From contig OX235277.1 in the NCBI GenBank assembly GCA_944472155.2, forward strand, positions 13,774,804 to 13,838,803: DNA of 64,000 bases, read 5' to 3'. The stretch is from Trichobilharzia szidati (Eukaryota > Platyhelminthes > Trematoda > Strigeidida > Schistosomatidae). The notes under the pieces were generated by a model. It was not told the DNA's origin. It was given only the letters and a program-made list of their open reading frames with translations, and did no database searches. Position 1 is the first letter of the stretch. Every line of letters starts with the position of its first letter. Positions 24,379-36,256 of the stretch are shown one piece after another. A program made the position numbers and the translations under genes.

Positions 24379-24548
24379 TTCCAAGTTTATTTGTCATCAA
24401 CATTTTGTTACCAAATTTTTTGCAATTTTCGTATAACAATTTTTAGTAACTAACCCATTCTATCTTTTCACCTATTATCTAGTTTATTTTCATAATTGTC
24501 TCCAAACTCCCTCACTAGCATCTAATCTTTCTAAACATGTCCATATTA

Positions 24549-24920
24549 CGTAACCCTACTCACATCTTACCAATCTTCACCCCACTTAGTTACAACTTTG
24601 AGTATTAATCACACATTTTAACTTCTTCATTATTTTGATGATGTAACTCTACTCACATCTTACCAATCTTCACCCCACTTAGTTACAGCTTTGAGTATTA
24701 ATCACACATTTTAACTTCTTCATTATTTTGATGATGTAACTCTACTCACATCTTACCAATCTTCACCCCACTTATTTACAGCTTTGAGTATTAATCACAC
24801 GTTTTAACTTCTTCATTATTTTGATGATGTAACTCTACTCACATCTTACCAATCTTCACCCCACTTAGTTACAACTTTGAGTATTAATCACACATTTTAA
24901 CTTCTTCATTATCTTGATGA
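24549..24920. repeat. 93-bp tandem repeat, 4 copies, inverted relative to 23,234
   Basis: Reverse complements of the left-arm unit, containing CACACATTTTAACTTCTTCA. One copy carries CACACG and TTATTTACAGC variants. Confidence 0.9.
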
Positions 24921-25261
24921 TATAATCAACAACCCACACTAACTGTTATTTTGATTTTGACAAACCTAATGTACACACACACACAAAATAATTGTATATA
25001 TATTTGCGACTGTACAGCTAAGTGAATGAATTCGCCGAAAAGAGACTCTTCGCTGAACTAATTTGTTCTTATTTCAATGTCTTAATGGGTGTATTTCGCG
25101 AATTAAGAATAAAATTTCATTAAACCGGACAAATTGATCTTCCTCAGTCTTTGTGTAATTCAGATAAAAATTTTTTGAAAACCTTTTACACCAAAATGTT
25201 AAGCAGTTATTCTATTCCTTGAACACGATCCGAAACAATACTACAATCCATAATTTGAAGC

Positions 25262-26097
25262 TACCTATCGAAATTTAAGCGAACTAAATTTTGTCAGTAT
25301 ATGAAACACGATCCTTGTAATGACTTTACATATAAGTGTATCGTTGGTGCGAAAGACTTACTTAATTTCTCAACAAACGGATCTGCTACGACTAAGAGAA
25401 ACCGATATCGACTGACTACTGCTTCGCTGAGCGAAACATATTCAGTTGATATCTAATGACGAGCCTCATGTCAACTGGTGCACGTCGTATCTCGGTCGAC
25501 AACACTAATTTCTCCAATTCATGAAGAAGCCAGTCATCCTGAATACGCTGATATTAGGTTTGTTGTCTAAAATAACATCACTCACGCTTGTGAATTGATC
25601 GACTGTTTCAACCATACCCTGCCTGGCGGTAAGTAAACCATGAAGAATGTGCATTAGAAAAAGCTCAGTTCCCTAGATCTCAACATGGGAGGGAGAAAGA
25701 ATTGTATATTCAAAAATTCGTCCACCGGAAGGAGACTAAGGTCGAATGATGAATTTACTTCAACAGTTTCTGCTGCACCGTCTTTATGTGAAGATTAGTC
25801 AGAATAATCTGCTTAAGAAGTACGACAACGTGTTCACCCATTATCTGAAAAAAACTGCACTTTATTTATAAATGTCTAAGACAGAATGGATTTTCTAGGA
25901 TATTCAACCTGAAACATAGATATGAAGTCATAGTTCCAACTTTGGAAAATGTGAAGTCTTCATTGGCCTTTTATTCAAAAGAGAAACAGCGTCGCAATGA
26001 ATTAACAGACCACCTGAATCGTGAATACACATCATTTCTCAGCGAAGTCTCCAAGTCTTTCAATCAAAGTTACTACACTTCTCCAAATTTATTATAA
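25262..26097 (+). pseudogene. Decayed intronless coding sequence, family not recognised
   Basis: Successive open stretches in shifting frames read like one protein. From 25,262 comes Lys-Phe-Lys-Arg-Thr-Lys-Phe-Cys-Gln-Tyr-Met, ending at a stop near 25,457. A stretch with Ser-His-Pro-Glu-Tyr-Ala-Asp-Ile-Arg follows at about 25,520. Another has Glu-Lys-Glu-Leu-Tyr-Ile-Gln-Lys-Phe-Val-His-Arg-Lys-Glu-Thr at about 25,695. Then come Leu-Leu-His-Arg-Leu-Tyr-Val-Lys-Ile and Phe-Thr-His-Tyr-Leu-Lys-Lys at about 25,765-25,870. The last stretch runs from about 25,870 to TAA at 26095-26097 and includes Tyr-Glu-Val-Ile-Val-Pro-Thr-Leu-Glu-Asn-Val. There are at least four frameshifts or stops in 840 bases. 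Lack of clear introns suggests a retrocopy. No polyA tail was seen. Codon and residue composition look like a real cytosolic, helix-rich protein. Confidence 0.5.
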
Positions 26098-26099
26098 TC

Positions 26100-27740
26100 A
26101 AGTACTATCCTCTAAACGTATACAGAAAATGAGTAGTATCAATGTCTAAATACTTTATTAATTGCACTTGTGTTCTGATTAAGTTGACGGCATAATCGTT
26201 TACATTTATTTACATAACGATGTAAAGGGAGTTTCATTTCTTCTTCTTAAGTCCTGACAAATTCTCCCCAGATGTGATTACCAACCCTCCCTCGGTTTCG
26301 TCAGTTACGCACTTCTGTTTTTCCTAAGTAATGAAGTAATGAATATTGTCGGAATGTAAATTTGACACATGCACTTAGTTGAAATAAGGCTTGACTGTCT
26401 TCACAGTTGATCGATGAACACAAGCCAGTGTCTACATATGTATAATCAAAGCACTGCTTGCGTTGATGTGCTAATGCATATAAGAACGCGTACGTTCATT
26501 AATTTTGTAAGAAGTTCTCTCGAAGTCGAATTGGTCGCTATTGCAACAATGAAAGAATACTCACCAGACATCCAAGATGACCAAGTTTAGATTTTCTCTG
26601 ATACAGTCCGTTCTTTATCGCTTTCATATTGGTTATGCAAGTCAGCACTTCTCAGTGCTTTGATCTAAATGATAAACCAAGTCAGCTATCATGGATTATC
26701 CATATAGGTTCATCGACTGTGTTAAAATTTAAAATCAAACGAGACTCTGCGTGTTTCTAAAGATAAAGCATTGTTAGCGTTTTTATACAAAATATTTGAC
26801 AAGACGTTTCTGCAACTACCAGACTTGGTGTCTCGCCTTGAGACTTTTGTCTAGACTATCAAATGTATACAAATCTTAAGAACTCGACAGTCTGCTTCGG
26901 AATAAAAACCGTTATACTGTCAATCATGCTTGAACTGACACATAATAAAAATCCTATTATTTCACAACTGATCGAGTTTATGGCATATATCTCTACTGAA
27001 TTATGCATGTGACTTGATTGATAAAACGACTTTTGTGAGATATCTGAAATGGAAATGAAATGAAATATTGGACAATAATGCAATATCTTGACATGATTTC
27101 GACTGGATGCTAGCCAATGAGAGGTCATTTGTTAAGAGAAGCAGTGTGCTTACAGCATTTGTATCACACTTATTCAAGATTTTATTTTTATGGTTCAAAT
27201 TCACTTCTCATCTTTATAATAAAACCGAAACATGATTTCATGCAGCTTACAATGACATAACGTTGCTTACTGAGTATTTTTAGTGTTATCGATTCTGAAA
27301 TAGATAGGCACAACCGTATCACTTGAGGTTATATGAAACAAAATTATTCCGTTATGAATTCAAGCTGTTCTACTGAGCCTTGATTCATTTCTCGCAGCGT
27401 ATTGATCTGTGTGTTCAAGTCACATATAGTGAACAAAACATTCGCCACGTCTCAGAGGCCTACGATGTTCAGATGACATATACTGAGGTTCGCTAATTTT
27501 GAATAGTCAAACCCTTACTCAAACAAAAGAATGTCATGTCTAGTGAGACTGAAGATAACGGATTCTATTAGTAATTTATTGCATAAAATGCTGAATTGTG
27601 GTATCAGAATTCGATAGAGAACTCGGTATTTTATTAACATTTCCGCAGACGTTATTTTAAAGTGGGTGAGAATCGATAACTCAAATTGGTAGTAGATGTA
27701 TATCATCGACTGGAAAAGCCAGAATTCATGAGTCATTTAG
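26100..27740. other. No gene recognised
   Basis: B-specific sequence with short unconserved ORFs on both strands. No splice chain, terminal repeat or pol III box was identified. Confidence 0.4.
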
Positions 27741-27890
27741 TTCCAGGTCAAGTGGCTGAAAGATTGATGAGATCAATACCGTAAACTGAAGGTACCAGGT
27801 TTGACCTCCTGTGAGCAGGGTTATGGGTGTAAATCGATGACAAAGAGTCACGAACCAGGACGAACAGCTCCCTACTACTCTTTCATTTTC
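27740..27890 (+). mobile_element. Decayed Sm-alpha-like SINE
   Basis: An A-box-like AAGTGGCTGAAAGATTG is followed by a B-box relic GGTTTGACCTCC and TGGGTGTAAATC. A hammerhead-like tail follows: GATGAC, GTCACGAACCAGGAC, GAACAGCTCC. The order of parts is the same as at 58,560-58,680. Confidence 0.5.
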
Positions 27891-28506
27891 AATGATTGTC
27901 TAATTATAAAACACAAAATAATCCAGCAAAGAATATTCTTTTCGATAAATTCTTCTTCCGACTCTACAATTATATATATATACATATGTTGATACACAGT
28001 ATATTCTAGATTAGTACTTATTACCAATATCAGTGTGTTTTTTAAATAATATCGATTTGTTAACATCACAGAGGAATTAGAGTCCATTAAAAATGCTTAA
28101 ATTATAATAATATTAAAGATATAGTAGCGAATAGAATATCAACTAAAATTAGGAAAATTCCACAAAAATTCATGATCATTCAAACCTAGATGCCCAAGGT
28201 AATGAAGTGATGAGAGCTGGCTGCTAGCCAAAGTTGGTAGGCAGTAATTGACGTCAATGTTTATGTCCACAAAATATTGATGGTGAGAAAATGAGAACAA
28301 AGGCTTTGCGTAGGCGGATACAGTTAGCATATAGATGATCTGACACAGCCACAAAGAGATGTAAGGTTACTTTCCGTGTTAAACAATCAATCAAAAGACT
28401 GTATTTTCTATTAACAATAATCTACAATAATGTACATTAAAATCTATAAATATGTGTTGATTTTCCTTAATAAACGATCTGTTGCCTGGCCCTTGTCTTT
28501 TGTTGT

Positions 28507-28858
28507 TACAATGATAATGTCTGAACTGACTTCTTTTGGATGCTTAAATTAGGCTTACTAATATGGATCCCCTCAGCCTCAGCAATGTTTAGTAGTCGAA
28601 ATCTTAAGGCAAAATTGAGGTTCGTAGGTATGCGGTATATAACCCTGAAAGCATGGTTAACGTCAATCTTGTGTTTTGTACCCACAAGATGAGACAGAAT
28701 TGCGCTGTGAATAGATTTTGTTTGTCCTTTGCTTAACCACGCAGGGTGTTCGGAAATTCGGCAAGAAACATGCCTAATTGTACAGCCTATGTAACTGGCT
28801 CACTTCACAGGAGCAGTTAAATTGGTACATTGACATTGGATCCTGACGAATACTACAC
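28507..28858 (-). pseudogene. PLE GIY-YIG fragment 3
   Basis: On the minus strand the frame reads Tyr-Ile-Gly-Cys-Thr-Ile-Arg, Arg-Ile-Ser-Glu-His-Pro-Ala-Trp-Leu-Ser-Lys-Gly and Ala-Phe-Arg-Val-Ile-Tyr-Arg. It parallels the PLE 2 endonuclease, which has Glu-His-Tyr-Pro-Ala-Trp-Leu and Phe-Lys-Val-Ile-Tyr-Lys. One TGA interrupts it just before the Tyr-Ile-Gly. It lies at the junction where B resumes homology with A (about 28,870), so it may mark the breakpoint. Confidence 0.75.
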
Positions 28859-28887
28859 TGAAGTTAGTTCTTATCGGTAAAATGCAT

Positions 28888-29922
28888 TCACATGATGTTC
28901 TGTGCCAGTGAATTTCCACTAGCTTCAGTTTCTACACCAAACAGCTGAATTAAAATTATAGTTAATTCATCTGTTTCACTATGTACAGACTTTTCACACA
29001 TGTTATTCATCTTCGAGCAATTAACTCGCCAGCAAATAGGCAAAAGTGTATAGCCGAGCAGTAACAAGTAAAAACGGGTTTCTGTGTGATGCAACAGTCA
29101 CACTTGTCTTCAAAATTAATCACTTAGAGATGCAGAAATTAAATGATGGAGATAACGTGTGTTATGCGTGATGAGAATATCTAAAAGTCATGGTTTACAG
29201 ATGGTTTGAATTAAATTCAACAAGTAATATGGATGTGAAATAAACCACCATGATGATCACTTGACTGGAAAAATTTTTACAGCTTCTATCAACAGTGAAC
29301 TTCACGCTTTAACAAGTCACACTCCCCAATTACCCATAGTCTTGATTGAATACTCGTATTTTTCAAATTGGAATCAGCTTAAAATGATACTGAACTTGTT
29401 ACATTGGATGGATCTTCAGTCAACCATGTGATTATTAGCTGTACATCGTGAAATGACAGCATGATTTATAATGAAGTGAACTGCATCGCTACTATCCAGT
29501 AGTCATATACGTCTTTCCATGTAAGGCTGACTGATATTGCCAGGTACTTCATTCCATATTTCTACCTAATCAAGCTTTGTATAAATTTTGAATAATCTCC
29601 GAAGCAGCTCAAGTCAACCACAATGTATTAGGTATTACACACACAGCTTACCAAGTAGGGCCGGCATACAAAGCATATATGATGCAACAATCGATGGGAT
29701 CGATTGAGTGATATGTCTTTTGTTCACTGTCCATTCGATAACTGAATGAAGAATTTCTGAAGTATGATAAGAATATTGGTCACACTTTGTAATATTAGAC
29801 AATATTGATTGAAGACCTGTTTTTGAAAGCGATTGCACTGAATTCAATGTTTTGTCCATGGATGCACATATTTGTTGTCCAATGATTTCTATATCAACTT
29901 GTCGAAATATCAATAAAACTGA
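28888..29922 (-). pseudogene. Decayed multi-exon host gene, possibly MED12-like, unit B
   Basis: The exon at 29652-29918 is 267 nt, phase 1 on both sides and fully open, with a good acceptor (CTTTCAG) and donor (G|GTAAGC). It encodes Phe-Arg-Gln-Val-Asp-Ile-Glu and Val-Ile-Glu-Trp-Thr-Val-Asn-Lys-Arg-His-Ile-Thr. The next block, about 29,270-29,622, is broken: a deletion near 29,600 shifts the frame and the AG acceptor is lost. The block at 28,888-29,094 is open and includes Lys-Met-Asn-Asn-Met-Cys-Glu-Lys and Ile-Gln-Leu-Phe-Gly-Val. A and D carry the same series. The MED12 assignment is a weak inference from motif order. Confidence 0.45.
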
Positions 29923-31076
29923 AAGATTTAAGGCGTTCGTACATTTTGGACCACTTTTGGCAGTGAAGATTCATAGTATCATTTTGCTTATTTATTTCAA
30001 ACAATCGGTTGATCATGACATTTGGATATTATCATCATGCATAACACATGTCACATCTATTAATCTAATGTTTGTATTTCCAAATGATTACCATCATAAA
30101 ATTGTTCATTTCATTTGTGACTGATTAACGACTAATCATCACGATGTTAATGTATGAAAACTTGTGTATTACGTGTGTTGTTGGATTGTTTCAGCATACT
30201 CTGAATTCGTGTGGCTTTTTCTTTGCATTTGGAGAACTCTGATTTATTCACACAGACGAAACTTTATCGCTACTGGCCTCTACACCAGATATGAATCCAC
30301 GATCACCTGTTATCTGGATTTTTGAATACAAAATTTAAGTCGAAGTTATTCGTTAATAATAGTGCTTTTGCAGTAATCGTGTGTTATTTATTGACCTCAT
30401 ATTCTTACTGAGCTTTCTATTCACTCTATTCGACTTTCATGTTAAATATTTTGATACTTAACTCTGTCCATTTTCATTAACACCAAATTCTTTTCTCAAA
30501 TCTTCTGTGTAACGCAACATTTAGTTTAAAGGTAGCATTATACACTCACTTAGTTCCAATCTGATTGATTATCACGTTGCAGGGATTTGGTTGGTTATTC
30601 ATTGACGTGCGTTGAGAAACCATTAGAAAAACCTCGTTATTCAAGATAGGCAAGAGATGAGTTAACCAACTACAACACAAGACAGCGGCTGCTTTTTACA
30701 TATATTTGTATTTATACATGCGGAAATGGCAAACATTGGAATACATTAGCTATTGGATTGAGTGCCTGATTGTCTCAGATCTCGCAATCTAGGACAAATC
30801 AATTTCGTTTGTTTTTTACTTAATGAAATATTTTGATCATGAAAACAACATTCCAAAGCAATTTATTTCCATCTTTTTGTCATCACTGAGGGAATAAATT
30901 TATACACACAAAACTAATAATGCATATTTGTGACCTAAAAACCTCCATGAGTGAATTCGACGAAATTGGTCCGTTTGTGACTTCTTGATGAAGTTGACAC
31001 TAAACAGATTAGTCGTCTTCGCCAAAGAGGTTATCAGATATTCTATCCACTTGTTTTTACTAATGATTGTAGAAAA

Positions 31077-31340
31077 ATGTCTATTTGTGAAGCTCCCCAG
31101 TGTTCGCATTCAGTGAAAAATTGTACATATAAGACATCGAAATTTGATGAGTCATTTAGGAATCTGAGCAAACGTGAGGGAGAGTTGAACGTTTGTATAG
31201 TTTTCAATTCGGAGCCCACTCTGGCTTGTATCAAAAATGAGGATCTATTCTTTGTATTTTACGCCTACAATAATGAGTGTCACATTTCCATGTTGATGAA
31301 AACTAATCACAACAAGGACAGTACAACGTCGATATTCTGA
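31077..31340 (+). CDS. Conserved short ORF, unit B, family unknown
   Basis: There are 87 codons with ATG at 31077. The protein starts Met-Ser-Ile-Cys-Glu-Ala-Pro-Gln-Cys, then Asn-Cys-Thr-Tyr-Lys-Thr-Ser-Lys-Phe-Asp-Glu, and later Asp-Leu-Phe-Phe-Val-Phe-Tyr-Ala-Tyr. The D copy (58,080-58,345, minus) keeps the same residues but has two stops. The A copy (13,028-13,236) is frameshifted. The family was not recognised; it could be an exon or part of a repeat. No signal peptide or TM is evident. Confidence 0.3.
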   Translation: MSICEAPQCSHSVKNCTYKTSKFDESFRNLSKREGELNVCIVFNSEPTLACIKNEDLFFVFYAYNNECHISMLMKTNHNKDSTTSIF

Positions 31341-31949
31341 GTACCTCAAGGATAAAACGCACAATCCGAATATTAAGACCGAAATACGTATGTGTGTAAC
31401 TCAGAACAAGGATCTCACATAAATCAGAAAACCACAATGTTCGTTTGATACTAGAGTAAGAGGTGCTTAGTCTCGACTGCTTAGTATGCATTCTCGAATA
31501 GATAATCAGCGGAATTTATAGTTTAATACTAAACAAATGATCAGCGGAATATTAGTGAAATCTTCTCAGACATTTCAGTACATTATTTAGACTGAACAAA
31601 ATTAGTAACCAAATATCAACTGCCTCTGACGACACAACTTCATCAACTTTGTTGACATTTCAAAGAAATCAGTTGTTGGTTTTGTCATAATACCTTTTTA
31701 TTGGCATATTACGTATTCAATATCTCCAAATGGCATGATATTCTAATGACGCCTTCATAGATAAATATCATTATAGCATTCTAGTATTACATTGTTTCAT
31801 AAACTGTGACTCTTGCTATGAAATATAAAATCCAATGAGACAAAATCAGATATGCGTCATCACGGATTGATGCAGCGTCAACAGAAATAACCACCAATGA
31901 TGTTCTTTGCTGCTCGCGCCATATAATGAAGTCGCAAAGTAGGAATTCA

Positions 31950-32145
31950 GTAATTATTTGTTGGGTTCACAGGTTGTCATTTAACCAGAATGCTGTGGGT
32001 TCGAACCCTGGTGGTGGGTGAGTACAGCTGAATCAGAGTTTCAAAGTAGGCTAACGAAACAGCTGTCCAGTTCTACAAGCTCGTTTTCCAATGGTCCTGT
32101 AACCGATGTCAGCTCATCATGATGATATCTTGACAAGCGAATTAG
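31950..32145 (+). mobile_element. Sm-alpha-like SINE with decayed hammerhead, unit B
   Basis: A B box GGTTCGAACCC lies at 31998-32008. The A-box part is shortened relative to A and D. The hammerhead tail reads GCTGAATCAGAGTTTCAAAG then CTAACGAAACAGCTGTCCAG. GAAAC and the GTC before the expected cleavage point survive, but CTGATGA does not. Confidence 0.65.
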
Positions 32146-32370
32146 CAAAAACATTTCGTTTAAACTTTACATGTATAGACCTAAATTTCGGTAAACTGTA
32201 TACGAGCGCTTTTGTGGCTGTTTACATGATTGTGTTAAGATCTTTCACAAAAATAACCGCATAATATCAATATCAAGTCTTCGGTGAAATTAGCTAGATG
32301 ATACAAACGAAATGTAAGTCGGACGCTGACACGCTTTTTCAGAGATCAACACATTATCACATTTTATCTC

Positions 32371-32682
32371 TTGAAAACACTATTTACTATTGAAAAATAC
32401 ATTGGCTTTGCTGACGTTTTACCCTCAACAGTACATCAGTGTGTATGCATTTTTATGTATTCATATAATCGAAAACCTAAAGCAACTGTTGACTCAGCAA
32501 ACACTGCATTTCAAGGAATTAATGACTTAACGGGAACGTTTTATTTAAAAAGTACACATCCAAGCGCTGTTCTTACCATGACGATGTTTGAATTAAAATG
32601 CCTCCTCTCCTCCAAGAATAGCTCTTCCTCTTATCTCTTCTTTCGTTTCATATACTTTTGTCTTCTGTTTTCTTTATCCTAA
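32371..32682 (+). other. Short ORF shared with arm D
   Basis: This 103-codon frame has a partly conserved relative on the minus strand of D (within 56,560-56,949). The shared residues are Asp/Glu-Leu-Thr-Gly-Thr, Ser-Ala-Val-Leu-Thr-Met-Thr and Lys-Asn-Ser-Ser-Ser-Ser-Tyr. Most of it is deleted in A near 14,280. It could be an old exon or chance; no family was recognised. Confidence 0.25.
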
Positions 32683-32689
32683 CAGTTTC

Positions 32690-35480
32690 AACCAGATTGT
32701 TCTATATTCTCTTCCGTTAATCTTTTGAATACTATGGGGATTTCCATTTATACTCTTCTGACATATTCCTAATGATATTATCGTTTTCTCAGTATATTCC
32801 TCCACTTACTTCTCTTTTTTTATTGATTATTTCATCGTGAACTTATCACTGTATTCCTACTTTCTCCTAATTACTTCATACTAGTTTAAAGTAACAGATC
32901 ACCTGACACCTTTCATAAGGTTGGACTGATTTGTCAGGTATCCTTGCCTACATTGAATGAACCCATTATGACTATTAACCATCATTTTTGTCACCTTATT
33001 CTACAACAATAAGGTTCTGAAAGGAATGAGTATTTATAACAAGATGGAACCTCTCAGACTTACAGAAAAAACAACCATAAAACCAATTTGTAAATATAAT
33101 TCCTTTTGGTGATTAGATATAAGAAATATTTAAGAACAGAATAGTTAAATGACGCATCATTGTTTTGCGAAATTCTATCTCATATATTTAATCCTGGTAA
33201 TCCGATAACTATGGAAAATTCATTGAAAGTTATGTACAAAATCAGAAGAAACATCCTTGAAACAGTATATTGATATATTCTGTGCATAGCTAAGGCCTTG
33301 ACCATTAACATGAAAAACGATGATCTAAATTCATTCATTCTTCATTCAGCTGGATTTTGAATGTGAAAATGTGTTTACATTGGATGAACAAAAAGAAGGG
33401 CATACCTACGATTTCCAGACCATCAATAGACAAAAATTGCTTATTTCGCCTCAACTTTGTGGAAACAATTTCTATGTATTGTCTGAAAAACAATTTTTTC
33501 AGTAGGAACTTTGTTACCGGTGTTTCTTTGCCCTGGTTACTGATTGTCTTTATTCTATCTGTCATTGAATAAAAAGAAATTTCGATTGTCTCCTGTTTCT
33601 ATGATTTGGATTAAGGCAGTACATAGTTACTCAATTAATTGGTTACCTGTCACCTTACTTACCTCTTGCCTTCATTGCGTAATTTATTATATACGCCTTT
33701 TCATTTTTTTTTAAACCTAAACCCTCTGTCAAGTTACATCATTTGAAACTTTCAAGTGCATTAAATTATTCCTGTGCACAAGCTTAGCAATATTTATAGG
33801 CTGTAGGTAGACAATAAGATGGCGACAAAATGAATAATGGTTACATCTTTTCTGTACAAACTACTTTTTGCTTAATCCAAAACCCTGATTTATGTTCACA
33901 GATGGAAGTTTTGAACCTGCCTCTTATGCACTGGATATGATTACGAGCTCTATTGTGGAAAGTATTTTGCTGTGATTACGCCTTGTTTCTGCACGTTTTG
34001 GAGAATTACACTCATTAACATCATTTTCGCAACTAAACTTTTGTATACCTTCGTTAAACCCTTTCACAAAATATTTTTATACCTGTTTCTATACTCTTTC
34101 CTGTAATAACTAATTTTTCCAGATGTCCGTCCATATTGCAAAACCTCGCGTTTGAGTTTAGTAATCTTCACTTTCAAAGTTACGATTCGACTAACAATGA
34201 CTATTTTGGAATATTCTGGTGATATAACTGTTGTTACAAACAAATATACATTTATCTTTCTGCCATGGTTAAGGAAACGGACATACCCACACCTGCAAAA
34301 ATAACTACACATGAATGCAGCTGTACAGCTGAGTGAAAGAATTCTCCAGAAAAGTGTTTATTGAATGAACCGTTACTTTTCCTTTCCTTGTCTATATGTT
34401 TATTTTGCATTTTATCAGAAATGATAACTGGAACATCTCACCAAAGACGATTTAACCAATTCGTATTTGTTACTGACGAAAGCTTCTGCTACTGAACTTC
34501 ATAACTATTCCCACCAGCTCAAGCAAAAAATTTTATGTGGCTTTGTGGCATGAAGTCGTTTTCAAGTGCATCCTACATCTGAAGCAATAACTCTCATTTT
34601 GTCATAGATGGCTCACTAGATAAATGCTCAATGCAAATGACTTGTATTATGAAAAATGTGAATATTGACAGCTTTTCTACACACAGGTTTTCAAAGTTCT
34701 GCGTTCCGAACACTCAGTGAAATCACAAGTAGAATTTGTGGATGTGCTCTAATGAGACTGAAATATTCACTATAAATAAAGAAATAGCATGGACACACAT
34801 GCATACATAAAATTATGAAATGAAACTAGCGGCACTTCCGATTAGTAAACTTCTGTTACTATCACAAATCAAGCTTTTGTGATCGGCTTTTGATCAAAGA
34901 TGACTGTGTTTATTCAAATAATCAGAGCGCGTCCTATCTTACCTCAACATATCCAAACTATATTTTTTGTGGGCCGCAGGGAACATTATGCGGACCTCGG
35001 AGTCTGTGAAATCACAATAAAATGAAGTGAAACTGACTCATCTGGTGAGTCAAACGCCACCCTAATTTGTACATTACATATTGCACACATTGACAACTCA
35101 ATCCACCAGAGGTCGCAGCTGGTACCTTCCATATACGATGCTTACCTCGTTAATCTTTCTGCCATTCTACTCGGAAATGAACTCTGACTTTGTCAATCCA
35201 AGATAAGCATCCACCACCAACCAGTGTCATTGCTGATAATCTGCTACTGAAAACATCTGTTAGAATGTGAGTGAAATGTCGAATTCCGCATCACAACCTG
35301 ATATCATGACTCAACAAAATATGCTATAAAAACTAACAACATTAGTTATTGTTAACTTCACAAGAGATGATATTGTTTTGTTTTAGGTGGGCTTTGACTG
35401 CTTTATACCAGTAAAAACCGTTGCATGTTATCTACACATGCAAGACTACTGAGATATAACAAACGTTTTGTTGCTTGGAT
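32690..35480. other. Duplicated non-coding stretch, unit B
   Basis: Collinear with A 14,350-17,170. Nothing beyond the shared PLE-terminal relic at about 34,310-34,345 was recognised. Confidence 0.5.
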
Positions 35481-35486
35481 GTGACG

Positions 35487-36256
35487 TGGACACATGAATC
35501 AGTGTCTCATATAACCTTAAGTGATACATTTGTGACTTTTTACTTTAGAATCGATACAACTAAAATATTGAATAAGGAATTTCATGTTACTATGAGCTTT
35601 ATCAAATCAATGTTTCGTTTTATTTAAAAAATGAGAAATGAATTGAAGTCTCTGAGCATAATCTTGATTAAATCTAGTGTATATGCTGTGAGCACACAGT
35701 TTCGGTAAACAAATAATTTCTCATCGTCTTGCATCAAGAAAAACTAAATGGTAATCTGTTCCATTATGGTTCAATATTTCATAATTTTCAATTAAAACAG
35801 CATATATATATCATTGACCAGAGATATATTTTATAAAAAACGGAACGAGATGTGAAACGGTATAATTTTCAAGGTTTGTGAGTAAGAACACTGTTGGCAA
35901 CATAGGTATTTTCGTTCAAAAGCAGACTGTCCCACTTTTAAAGTTTGCATGTAACTTCTGTTCTAAACAAAAAACTTTGTAAAAACTTTCACATCTAGTA
36001 GTTACACAAACATCTCATTGATTATTTTGTTTATGGAAATGAACACTTCCATTTGTAAATATTTTGGGTGCCATCGTTTTCTGGTTATAATATGGTCGAT
36101 GAGTACCTGTAGTTAGTTAACTCATGATGGCGCATTAGGTCTATCAGTTCAACTGGAGTATGGATAAATGTTGAATTGTATAACCTGAACGTCTCACCTG
36201 ACCAGCGAGTATTCTACCAATGTTGTGAAATAAAATTGTTCAATCTTCAGAGAATT
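35487..36256. other. B-specific insertion of about 770 bp
   Basis: A reads straight across (near 17,190) from GCATGTGAC to TTACAATTTAATGAATCC, while B has about 770 extra bases between GGATGTGAC and TACAGTTTAATGAATCC. No ORF of note, terminal inverted repeat or clear target duplication was seen. It could equally be a deletion in A. Confidence 0.55.

Larger units (their letters stand above)
23080..25077 (+). mobile_element. Penelope-like element 2 flanked by inverted tandem-repeat arms
   Basis: The left arm 23080-23512 and the right arm about 24549-25077 are inverted copies of each other. They start with a shared 150-base block (TTGAAATAAGAACAAATTAG, CAGCTAAGTGAATGAATTCG in reverse, a TG repeat). 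A 93-base unit follows, present three times on the left and four times on the right. Between them is a plus-strand remnant of PLE RT and GIY-YIG. Inverted terminal repeats are known around Penelope-family copies. The high arm identity suggests a fairly recent insertion or gene conversion. Confidence 0.75.
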
